Below, in pieces: positions 1 through 5,189 of a DNA stretch of 6,825 nucleotides. Within the stretch, counting starts at the first letter, position 1; the number at the start of each line of letters is the position of its first letter. Below the pieces are notes generated by a model. That model made no database searches. It had not been told where the DNA came from and was given only the letters and a program-made list of their open reading frames with translations. The stretch is from assembly GCA_934636045.1 (NCBI GenBank), contig CAKTZP010000114.1, forward strand, positions 1 through 6,825. The letters are read 5' to 3'. This DNA comes from an uncultured Oscillospiraceae bacterium. GTDB lineage: Bacteria > Bacillota > Clostridia > Oscillospirales > Oscillospiraceae. The position numbers and the translations under genes are program-made.

Positions 1-568
1 TGGGCTGCGTGAGCAGCATTGTGAAGAGCGTCGTGATCAGGACGCAGACGGTCAGGATTGCCGCCATGATCAGGCGGCTGCGGCGCAGATTCTCCTGCGC
101 CGCCGTAAAAATCGAGGTCACCTCGTTGCAGCTTTCGATGAGATAGGTCGCCTCGAGCAGCGTCGCCTTCTGACGCGAAAGAAGATAGACCGTCTCGTCC
201 TGCCGGACGATGGCCGTTTCCAGCTCGTCGTCGCAGGTGCCGGTGGGCAATAACGCGATTTGGCTTGTCAGATAGATCAGATTGCCGGCCTCGTCGGTCA
301 CCCGGAATTGGTAGCTGCTGCTGAGATTGTTCTCCCGCAGGATGCTCTGCAGCAGCTCCTTCGGCTGCTTTTGAAAGGCAAACACGCTCTGCCCGCTGAC
401 GAGCGCCTGCACCGTCAGGGTGAACATGCGCAGATCCTTCTGGCTGTCCTCAATGGCCGCTTTGAGCTGCGACGAAAACGCATCGCTGACAAGCAGATAG
501 CTGCCCAGCGAAAGCGCCAGTGCCAGAAGAACCGTAACGGCGATGATCATTTTCCATGTGAACTTCAA
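1..568 (-). CDS. Sensor histidine kinase, N-terminal part (truncated by window edge)
   Basis: This is the membrane sensor kinase of a two-component system and partner of the response regulator just upstream. The 189 visible residues contain a short cytoplasmic start, membrane helix 1 (about residues 7-27), an extracytoplasmic domain of about 135 residues, and membrane helix 2 (about 166-186) ending in LLTQP, where a HAMP linker normally begins. The HAMP, dimerisation and ATPase domains would lie beyond base 1, so kinase identity rests on the topology and the operon. I chose the TTG start at 568 because a GGAGG sits 7 bases before it and it overlaps the regulator's stop codon; an in-frame ATG at 550 is the alternative. 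The outer domain carries two cysteines (112 and 147). I do not recognise its fold, and the signal is unknown. Confidence 0.85.
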   Translation of the reverse strand, partial: MKFTWKMIIAVTVLLALALSLGSYLLVSDAFSSQLKAAIEDSQKDLRMFTLTVQALVSGQSVFAFQKQPKELLQSILRENNLSSSYQFRVTDEAGNLIYLTSQIALLPTGTCDDELETAIVRQDETVYLLSRQKATLLEATYLIESCNEVTSIFTAAQENLRRSRLIMAAILTVCVLITTLFTMLLTQP

Positions 569-1221
569 GGCGCGACCTCCAGGCGGTAGCCAACCTTATA
601 AATCGCGACCAGCTTGTCCTGCCAGCCGAGCTTTTTGCGCAGGCGCTGAACATGCAGATCGACCGTCCGGCTATCGCCGGTATATTCGTTTTCCCAGACG
701 CGCTCGTAAATCGTGTCGCGAAACAGTGCGATATTTCGGTTGCGGACAAACAGGAGCAGCAGCTCATATTCCTTGTGCGTCAGCGTGACCGGCACGCCGC
801 CGCGCGTAACCAGCATGGATTTTGGCTCAATGACCACATCGTCGATGACGTAGCGCTCCTCGGTTTTCCCCGCGCGGCGCAGTACGCTCTCCACGCGGGC
901 GATGAGCTCTACGATCTCGAAGGGCTTGACCAGATAGTCGTCCGCCCCGGCACGCAGACCCTGCACACGGTCGGTCACACTGCCGAGCGCTGTGATAAAG
1001 ATGACCGGCGTTCCCGTGGGCCGGATCTGCTCCATCAGCTCAAAGCCGTTCGCGCCGGGCAACATGATGTCCAGAAGAATCAGGTCAAAGGCCGTCTCCT
1101 CGATCAGATCCGCCGCCGCCAGTCCGTCGCCGACCGCGAAGCACTGATAGCCGCAGGCAGTCAGATTGATATCGATCAGATTGGCAATCGCCTTTTCATC
1201 TTCCACAATCAAGATTTTCAT
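565..1221 (-). CDS. OmpR/PhoB-family two-component response regulator
   Basis: This is a DNA-binding response regulator of 218 residues, the usual length for the family. The receiver domain (about 1-115) has the acidic pair E7/D8, the phospho-acceptor D51 in LLDIMLPG, T77 and K99 in VKPF, so all the residues needed for phosphorylation are present. The C-terminal winged helix (about 124-216) shows LTHKEYELL and the recognition helix near 185-198 (RTVDLHVQRLRKKL), ending in VGYRLE. The start at 1221 has GGAGG 8 bases upstream. The stop overlaps the start of the downstream kinase, so the two are co-expressed, and a promoter lies about 80 bases upstream. The family acts as a transcription factor after phosphotransfer from the kinase. 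The target genes and signal cannot be read here, and the neighbouring potassium genes are not evidence of a Kdp-type role. Confidence 0.95.
   Translation of the reverse strand: MKILIVEDEKAIANLIDINLTACGYQCFAVGDGLAAADLIEETAFDLILLDIMLPGANGFELMEQIRPTGTPVIFITALGSVTDRVQGLRAGADDYLVKPFEIVELIARVESVLRRAGKTEERYVIDDVVIEPKSMLVTRGGVPVTLTHKEYELLLLFVRNRNIALFRDTIYERVWENEYTGDSRTVDLHVQRLRKKLGWQDKLVAIYKVGYRLEVAP
576..580 (-). promoter_or_regulatory. Ribosome binding site for the histidine kinase, inside the regulator gene
   Basis: The minus strand reads GGAGG followed by TCGCGCC and then TTG. This optimal site with a 7-base spacer lies within the last codons of the response regulator. It supports the TTG codon at 568 as the kinase start and implies translational coupling through the overlapping stop and start. 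Confidence 0.75.
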
Positions 1222-1298
1222 GTTCTCATCCTCCAGTGCCTATTTTGCATCGGAATTGTATCTTATTTCCATCATCCGCCGCGCGGCCCCGCGAAATT

Positions 1299-1327
1299 AT
1301 TCTAACACAATTTGCCGCATAAGGCAA
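1299..1327 (-). promoter_or_regulatory. Sigma-A-like promoter of the two-component operon
   Basis: On the minus strand the elements are TTGCCT, 17 bases, then TAGAAT, with TG one base before the -10 (extended -10). The -10 is at 1299-1304 and the -35 at 1322-1327. Initiation would fall near 1292, giving a leader of about 70 bases before the regulator's start. The -35 immediately follows the hairpin at 1328-1352. Confidence 0.6.
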
Positions 1328-1352
1328 GCCGCCGGGTTTTCATCCCGGCGGC
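1328..1352 (-). terminator. GC-rich hairpin after the small membrane protein gene, probable weak terminator
   Basis: This is a perfect 9-base-pair stem (GCCGCCGGG with its complement) and a 7-base loop. On the minus strand it follows the small gene's stop by about 20 bases. The bases after the stem are TTGCCTT rather than a true T-run, so intrinsic termination would be weak. It might instead insulate the next promoter. Confidence 0.45.
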
Positions 1353-1372
1353 GCATTGTATTGCTGCTTTTG

Positions 1373-1546
1373 CTACTCGCGGCGCTCGTGCTGCGTTCCG
1401 AAATAGAAGGAGATCACGACCGTGAAGATCGTGATGAATTCCTGTGCCGAGACCGAGCCACGTGCGGAAAGCATGCAGAAAAACACCGTCAGCAGAACCG
1501 TGACGATGGATTTTACGCAGAGCAGCCGTTCCAAACGTTCCTTCAT
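1373..1546 (-). CDS. Small membrane protein, 57 residues, unknown function
   Basis: The gene encodes 57 residues starting MKERLERLLCVK. It has a charged N-terminus, a hydrophobic segment at about 13-29, a short turn (ARGSVSAQ), a second hydrophobic segment at about 35-50, and a polar tail (FYFGTQHERRE). The ATG has an AGGGG site 7 bases upstream. Its own promoter lies just before it, strong termination lies upstream and a GC hairpin downstream, so it looks monocistronic. Pattern memory suggests that small Firmicute and phage proteins ending in an FYFGTQ-like motif share this layout, but I cannot confirm a family. The two short helices recall small holin-like or accessory membrane proteins. 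That comparison is inference from topology only, and no function is assigned. The complete start, site and stop make a real gene likely despite its size. Confidence 0.75.
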   Translation of the reverse strand: MKERLERLLCVKSIVTVLLTVFFCMLSARGSVSAQEFITIFTVVISFYFGTQHERRE

Positions 1547-1563
1547 GCGTTCACCCCTGTGTC

Positions 1564-1592
1564 ATTGTATGCGCAGGCGCGAAAAAAAGCAA
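1564..1592 (-). promoter_or_regulatory. Candidate promoter of the small membrane protein gene
   Basis: On the minus strand the elements are TTGCTT, 17 bases, then TACAAT. The -10 (1564-1569) matches consensus at five of six bases; the -35 (1587-1592) matches only three and overlaps the T-run of the terminator at 1582-1623. The implied leader is very short, roughly 10-15 bases, just enough for the AGGGG site. Confidence 0.45.
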
Positions 1593-1623
1593 ACCCTGCC
1601 GCGAGGCAGGCTCGCAGCAGGGT
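1582..1623 (-). terminator. Intrinsic terminator of the efp / CD1247-like transcription unit
   Basis: On the minus strand a 13-base-pair stem (ACCCTGC TGCGAG pairing with CTCGCG GCAGGGT, one G-T wobble) closes a 5-base loop. It is followed by TTGC and then seven consecutive T. It begins 16 bases after the CD1247-like stop, the classic position for ending this unit. Confidence 0.9.
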
Positions 1624-1638
1624 AAACAGGCTTTTTCA

Positions 1639-2094
1639 TCAGAAGGGCTCGTCTTCGCTCTCGTCGTCCTCATCGAAGTCGAACTCGAGCAGCTCGTTGC
1701 ACTTCGGGCAGTGGATGGATTCCTTCAGGATCGTCTCCTCGTCGAGATGCAGCTCTTCACCGCAATTCGGGCAGGTCACGTCGTAGATGACATCCTCATC
1801 ATAGTCAAAATCCTCGCCGTCATCGTCGGCAAAGCCGAAATCGTCGTCTTCGTAGTCGTCATCATCGTCGTCTTCTTCCATGAGGAATTCCTCAATGGCG
1901 TCCAGATCGTCCTCGATCTCGTCGAGCTCATCGGAAACAGCGATTGCGTTTTCTTCCAGATCCGAGACCGTGCTGGCCATATCCTGCAGCAGGTCAACGA
2001 TTCCGGCAATCATTTTGCCCTCGTTGGTTTCCTGGTCGAGCTTCAGCCCGTCCATCAGGCCCTTGAGGTACGCGGATTTTTCAGAAAGAGTCAT
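1639..2094 (-). CDS. CD1247-like protein: helical N-terminus, acidic linker, C-terminal zinc ribbon
   Basis: This 151-residue protein resembles the uncharacterised clostridial group named after C. difficile CD1247. The N-terminal part (about 1-72; SEKSAYLKGLMDGLKLD and onward) is predicted to be helical and probably coiled-coil. A strongly acidic stretch (about 73-104) is almost all Asp and Glu. A zinc ribbon follows, with C108-P-N-C111 and C129-P-K-C132, and the tail is acidic again. There is no signal peptide or membrane segment, so it should be cytosolic. AAAGGAG lies 6 bases before the ATG. It starts 30 bases after the efp stop and is followed by a strong terminator, so it is probably co-transcribed with efp. 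The ribbon suggests nucleic-acid or protein contact, but no catalytic motif is visible and the function is unknown. Confidence 0.85.
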   Translation of the reverse strand: MTLSEKSAYLKGLMDGLKLDQETNEGKMIAGIVDLLQDMASTVSDLEENAIAVSDELDEIEDDLDAIEEFLMEEDDDDDDYEDDDFGFADDDGEDFDYDEDVIYDVTCPNCGEELHLDEETILKESIHCPKCNELLEFDFDEDDESEDEPF

Positions 2095-2124
2095 GTCGTT
2101 CTCCTTTCCTGTGTTGCGCCCGGA

Positions 2125-2694
2125 TCAGCCCTTAGCTCTGCTAAGATATTCGCCGGTACGCGTATCGATAGAAATGCGGTCACCTTCGTTAATGAACAGC
2201 GGAACCTTGATCTGTGCGCCGGTCTCAACGGTTGCAGGCTTGAGCGTATTGGTCGCGGTGTTGCCGGCCAGACCCGGCTCGGTCTCGGTCACGACCAGCT
2301 CAACAAAGTTGGGAGCCTCCACGCCGAAGACATTGCCCTTATAGGACAGCAGCGTGCATTCCTCGTTTTCCTTCACGAACCGGAAGGCATCCGGCAGGAC
2401 GTCCTTGCCGAGGGGAATCATATCGTAGGTCTCTTTGTCCATGAAATAGTACAGATCGCCGTCTGCATAGCTGTACTCCATCTTCTTGCGCTCGACGAAG
2501 GCTTCTTCAAACTTTGCAGTCGGGTTGAAAGAGGTTTCGGTCACGCCGCCGGTGATGATGTTGCGCATCTTGGTACGGACGAACGCAGCGCCCTTGCCGG
2601 GCTTGACGTGCTGGAACTCGACGACCTGATAAATCTTGCCGTCCATTTCAAAGGTCTTACCGTTTCTGAAATCACTTGCGGTAATGGTTGCCAT
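2125..2694 (-). CDS. efp: Translation elongation factor P
   Basis: EF-P binds ribosomes stalled on consecutive prolines, between the P and E sites, and promotes peptide-bond formation. The 189 residues match the family length and its three beta-barrel domains: KOW-like N-terminal (about 1-65), central OB (about 70-130) and C-terminal OB (about 134-187). The tip loop reads [12 protein letters not shown], with K34 at the position that carries the activating modification in bacteria. The family signature appears near the C-terminus ([17 protein letters not shown], ending GEYLSRAKG). The start has GGAGG 8 bases upstream. A good promoter lies in the 104-base gap before it, and the CD1247-like gene follows. 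The upstream M24 peptidase gene is a common Firmicute neighbour. The loop resembles the B. subtilis type, and no EpmA or EpmB gene is in the window. Confidence 0.98.
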   Translation of the reverse strand: MATITASDFRNGKTFEMDGKIYQVVEFQHVKPGKGAAFVRTKMRNIITGGVTETSFNPTAKFEEAFVERKKMEYSYADGDLYYFMDKETYDMIPLGKDVLPDAFRFVKENEECTLLSYKGNVFGVEAPNFVELVVTETEPGLAGNTATNTLKPATVETGAQIKVPLFINEGDRISIDTRTGEYLSRAKG

Positions 2695-2762
2695 ATATGT
2701 TTCCTCCAGTGTGAAATATTATACATTCAACAGAATGACGCCCTGTGGCTTTTCGCTTTATT

Positions 2763-2791
2763 AGTATACAACAGGGGCGCACTTATTTCAA
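2763..2791 (-). promoter_or_regulatory. Sigma-A-like promoter of efp
   Basis: On the minus strand the elements are TTGAAA, 17 bases, then TATACT, each matching consensus at five of six positions. The -35 is at 2786-2791 and the -10 at 2763-2768. Initiation near 2756 gives a leader of about 60 bases. The M24 gene has no visible terminator, so efp may also receive read-through. A second TATAAT closer to the gene lacks a usable -35. Confidence 0.65.
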
Positions 2792-2798
2792 GTATTTC

Positions 2799-3863
2799 TT
2801 ATAAAATAATCAGGTTTTTCGGGCTTTTCGTCAGAATGCGGCAGCCGTTGTCCTCGAACACGGCCACGTCCTCAATGCGAACGCCGAATTTTCCGGGGAT
2901 ATAGATGCCCGGCTCGGCGGAGACGACGGCATGCAGGGGCATGGGCTCCTCGTTGCGGGGGTTGCAGTTGGGATTCTCATGGATCTCAAGGCCGAGGCTG
3001 TGGCCGTAGCTGTGGGAGAAGTATGGGCCGTAGCCGGCATCGGCAATGACCTTGCGCGCTGCGTCGTCGACCGACTTTCCGGTAACACCCGCCTTGGACG
3101 CCGCAATGCCGGCCAGCTGCGCCGCAAGGACAGTCTGGTAGACCTTCTTCATCTCGTCTGTAGCATAGCCGAGGGCAACGGTACGGGTCATATCCGAGCA
3201 GTAGCCCTGATACAGCACGCCGAAATCCATCGTGATGAAGTCGCCCTTTTGCAGCTTTCGCTCCCCGGGAACGCCGTGGGGCATGCTGGTGTTCGGGCCG
3301 GAAACGACAATCGGGTCAAAGGACAGGCCGTCGCCGCCGTTTTTATACAGGCAGTAAATGAGCTCCGCCGCCAGCTCCTTCTCCGTCATGCCCTCACGGA
3401 TGCGGGTGCAGACCTCGGTGAAGGCGCGGTCGGTGATCTCCTGCGCCTTTTCCATGCGCTCAAGCTCCCACGGCTCCTTGGAATGGCGGAACGGCTCGAT
3501 GCGCGCCTGCATCGGCACAAAGTCGACCGCAACCATCTTTTCAAAGGCGTTCAGCTCGCTCACGGTCAGATAGTTTTCCTCAAAGCCGAAGGTCTTGACC
3601 GCAAAATCCTCAACCGCCTCGTTCAGCGCAGCGCGCAGCGGGTGGCTCAGGCCGATCTCGATGACCTCAAAGTCCTTGATATTATTCGTTGCCGACTCGA
3701 TATAGCGGCTGTCGGTAAAGTAGCGCGCGCCCTGCTTGGTTACAACAGCATAGCCCTCGGCAATGTCAAACTCGGCGGCATACATCCGGCTGTAGCGTGA
3801 GGTCAGCAGCAGCGCCTCACCGTCGTTTTTCAAAACGGAACGGTACTTTTCCAGATTTTTCAT
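2799..3863 (-). CDS. M24-family aminopeptidase P (Xaa-Pro peptidase)
   Basis: This is a cytosolic metallopeptidase predicted to cleave peptides with proline in second position. Its 354 residues match the short Firmicute aminopeptidase P type, such as B. subtilis YqhT, which also neighbours efp. The creatinase-like N-terminal domain covers about 1-125 and the pita-bread catalytic domain about 133-350. All five dinuclear metal ligands are visible: D213 (TMDFG), D224 (CSDMTRT), H288 (HSYGHSLG), E317 (SAEPGIY) and E331 (RIEDVAV). PHGVPG at 195-200 contains the conserved substrate-site histidine. The ATG overlaps the yqeG stop by ATGA and has AAGGAG upstream, indicating translational coupling. No terminator follows before the efp promoter. 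I left the gene symbol blank because PepP and PepQ assignments depend on substrate preference that the sequence does not settle. Confidence 0.95.
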   Translation of the reverse strand: MKNLEKYRSVLKNDGEALLLTSRYSRMYAAEFDIAEGYAVVTKQGARYFTDSRYIESATNNIKDFEVIEIGLSHPLRAALNEAVEDFAVKTFGFEENYLTVSELNAFEKMVAVDFVPMQARIEPFRHSKEPWELERMEKAQEITDRAFTEVCTRIREGMTEKELAAELIYCLYKNGGDGLSFDPIVVSGPNTSMPHGVPGERKLQKGDFITMDFGVLYQGYCSDMTRTVALGYATDEMKKVYQTVLAAQLAGIAASKAGVTGKSVDDAARKVIADAGYGPYFSHSYGHSLGLEIHENPNCNPRNEEPMPLHAVVSAEPGIYIPGKFGVRIEDVAVFEDNGCRILTKSPKNLIIL

Positions 3864-4360
3864 GATTCGACTCTCCTTTTTCTAGCCATCCAGAGGAAGG
3901 GCAGCTCCAAGACGTGGCGCAGCTTGAGCCAGATGGTGTGATTATGTATGGAGCGCACCTGCAGCGAGGTGATCCCCGCCAGGTTCGCGCCCAGAACATC
4001 GGTGTAGGTCTGGTCGCCGACGAGCGCCGTTTCCGTCTTGTCGGCAGAAAACTGCCGCATGGCCGTGCGGATGCCGCGTGTGCGCGGCTTGACCGCGCGC
4101 AGCACGCACGGCACACCATACTGCGCAGAGAAATTCGGCACACGTTGGCGGTGGCTGTTCGAAACGATACACAGCCGGATTCCGGCTCTGCGCATCTGCT
4201 CCATCCACGCCAGCAGCTCCGACGTCGGCTCGTTGGTCGTATAAGGAAGCATTGTGTTGTCAAAATCCAGCAGCAGGAGCGTAATGCCGCGCTCGTGTAG
4301 GAATTCCGGCCGCAGATCAGTCAACTGCGGAAACCAGTAGGTCGGCAAAAATGACAGCAT
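3860..4360 (-). CDS. yqeG: YqeG-family HAD-superfamily (subclass IIIA) phosphatase
   Basis: This is a 166-residue cytosolic HAD hydrolase of the YqeG type. Motif I is LDFDNTMLPY with nucleophile D32 and acid D34. Motif II is IVSNS (S67). The motif III lysine is K91 in AVKPR. Motif IV is VGDQTYTDVLGAN with D116 and D121. There is no separate cap domain, as in subclass IIIA, and the length fits the family. The N-terminus (FLPTYWFPQLTDLRP) also matches the group. The physiological substrate of YqeG proteins is not established. The ATG at 4360 has only a modest GGGTG site 5 bases upstream, but no other in-frame start fits better. Its stop overlaps the start of the M24 peptidase gene, so the two form a tight pair driven from the promoter near 4410-4438. 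Confidence 0.93.
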   Translation of the reverse strand: MLSFLPTYWFPQLTDLRPEFLHERGITLLLLDFDNTMLPYTTNEPTSELLAWMEQMRRAGIRLCIVSNSHRQRVPNFSAQYGVPCVLRAVKPRTRGIRTAMRQFSADKTETALVGDQTYTDVLGANLAGITSLQVRSIHNHTIWLKLRHVLELPFLWMARKRRVES

Positions 4361-4409
4361 AGTTCACCCAAAAAAGCATGATAGGATTCGCCGCACTCGG
4401 CTATTTGCC

Positions 4410-4438
4410 ATTATAGCACCGAAACCGGGCTTTGTCTA
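4410..4438 (-). promoter_or_regulatory. Extended -10 promoter of the yqeG / M24 peptidase unit
   Basis: On the minus strand the elements are TAGACA, 17 bases, then TATAAT, with TGC directly before the -10. The -10 is consensus and the -35 matches five of six bases. Initiation near 4403 leaves a leader of about 43 bases. The -35 lies in the loop of the hairpin at 4426-4450. This is the best-looking promoter in the window. Confidence 0.75.
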
Positions 4439-4450
4439 TCAGAAAGCCCG
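4426..4450. other. Hairpin overlapping the yqeG promoter, possible ktrBA terminator or operator
   Basis: An 8-base-pair perfect stem (CGGGCTTT with its complement) encloses a 9-base loop that contains most of the -35 element. On the minus strand it lies downstream of ktrA but is followed by GGTTTCGG, not a T-run. On the plus strand it is followed by TGTATTTTT, yet no plus-strand gene exists to terminate. It could end ktrBA transcripts weakly or bind a regulator. Confidence 0.4.
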
Positions 4451-4522
4451 TGTATTTTTGCGGCAAATTGGAAACATTTTGCGTACGCTTTGATGCTTCC
4501 TGCATTTTCGCAGAAGCCCGTG

Positions 4523-5173
4523 CTATTTGAGCTTGCGCAGGCGGTCGGTATCGGCAATAACAATCAGCGTCTGCGCCTTGGAAAGCGGCACATTCGGATC
4601 GATCGCAGTGGAAACGGACGCGCCTTGGCGCAGGGCAACGACGTTCATCGAATATTTGCCGCGCAGGTTCAGCTCGGCAAGGCTCTTCCCTGCCCACTCG
4701 TCGCGTACCTCCAGCTCGACCATCGACACCTTGCCGCTGAGCTCTACCATGTCGATAAAGCCCGCGCTTAGCAGGTTCCGCGCAAGACGCACGCCGGAAT
4801 CGTTCTCCGGGAAGACCACGCGGTCAGCGCCGACCCTGCTCAAAATGCGCCGGTGAATCTCATTGGAGCACTTGGCGATGACCATCGGAACGCCGACCTC
4901 CTTGCAGAGCATCGTGGCCATAACGCTGGCCTCGAGATTGCTCGCCATGGCGACGATCACGGTGTCGACATTCGAGATGCCGAGCTGATCGATGACCTTG
5001 CGGTCGGTGATGTCCGCGCATTTGCAGACCGTCAGCAGGGGCGCGGCATCCTCGACCGCTGCGGGGTCGATATCAATGGCGATGACCTCGGCACCGCGCG
5101 ACTCCAGCTCCGCCGCGACTGCGCGGCCGTAACGTCCCAGTCCGAAGACGGCGTAGGTTTTCTGAATACTCAT
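4523..5173 (-). CDS. ktrA: KtrA-type potassium uptake regulatory subunit (RCK domain)
   Basis: This cytosolic gating subunit assembles as a ring on the KtrB pore and opens or closes it in response to bound nucleotide. At 216 residues with one RCK unit it matches KtrA rather than the double-length TrkA of enterobacteria. The RCK_N Rossmann fold shows FGLGRYG (G11, G13, G16), acidic residues D34/D36 at the end of the second strand, and the AMASNLEAS element (about 75-83). PEND at 122-125 matches the region where KtrA proteins bind a divalent ion. RCK_C spans about 145-216; in some Firmicutes this domain binds c-di-AMP, which is family knowledge and not shown here. AAAGGAG overlaps the ktrB stop, 9 bases before the ATG, so ktrB and ktrA are co-translated. 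Confidence 0.95.
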   Translation of the reverse strand: MSIQKTYAVFGLGRYGRAVAAELESRGAEVIAIDIDPAAVEDAAPLLTVCKCADITDRKVIDQLGISNVDTVIVAMASNLEASVMATMLCKEVGVPMVIAKCSNEIHRRILSRVGADRVVFPENDSGVRLARNLLSAGFIDMVELSGKVSMVELEVRDEWAGKSLAELNLRGKYSMNVVALRQGASVSTAIDPNVPLSKAQTLIVIADTDRLRKLK

Positions 5174-5182
5174 ATTGCTCCG

Positions 5183-5189
5183 CTCCTTT
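5183..5189 (-). promoter_or_regulatory. Ribosome binding site of ktrA overlapping the ktrB stop
   Basis: The minus strand reads TAAAGGAG, where TAA is the ktrB stop and AAAGGAG the ktrA ribosome binding site. The spacer to the ATG is 9 bases. Ribosomes terminating on ktrB would stop directly over this site, which supports coupled expression of pore and gating subunit. Confidence 0.7.

Noticed and set aside
652..1305. Plus-strand open frame of 217 codons opposite the response regulator
   Set aside because: It is antisense to an unambiguous regulator and extends through that gene's promoter. No initiation signal was found.
1711..2904. Long plus-strand open frame of 397 codons opposite the CD1247-like gene and efp
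   Set aside because: It is antisense to two clear genes, spans their promoter and intergenic gap, has no ribosome binding site and resembles no family. It reflects GC-biased codon use on the other strand.
2931..3800. Plus-strand open frame of 289 codons opposite the M24 peptidase
   Set aside because: It lies wholly inside a gene with all catalytic residues intact. The translation is a compositional shadow with no recognisable motif.
1308..4469. Shared 12-base string TGCGGCAAATTG, on the minus strand near 1308-1319 and the plus strand near 4458-4469
   Set aside because: A few exact 12-base matches are expected by chance in a window of this size when both strands are compared, and the contexts do not otherwise match.
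4443..4522. Repeated AAGCCCGTG on either side of the ktrA downstream gap
   Set aside because: The nine-base match is short, the flanks diverge quickly, and one copy belongs to the hairpin arm. It is not enough to claim a repeat or attachment site.
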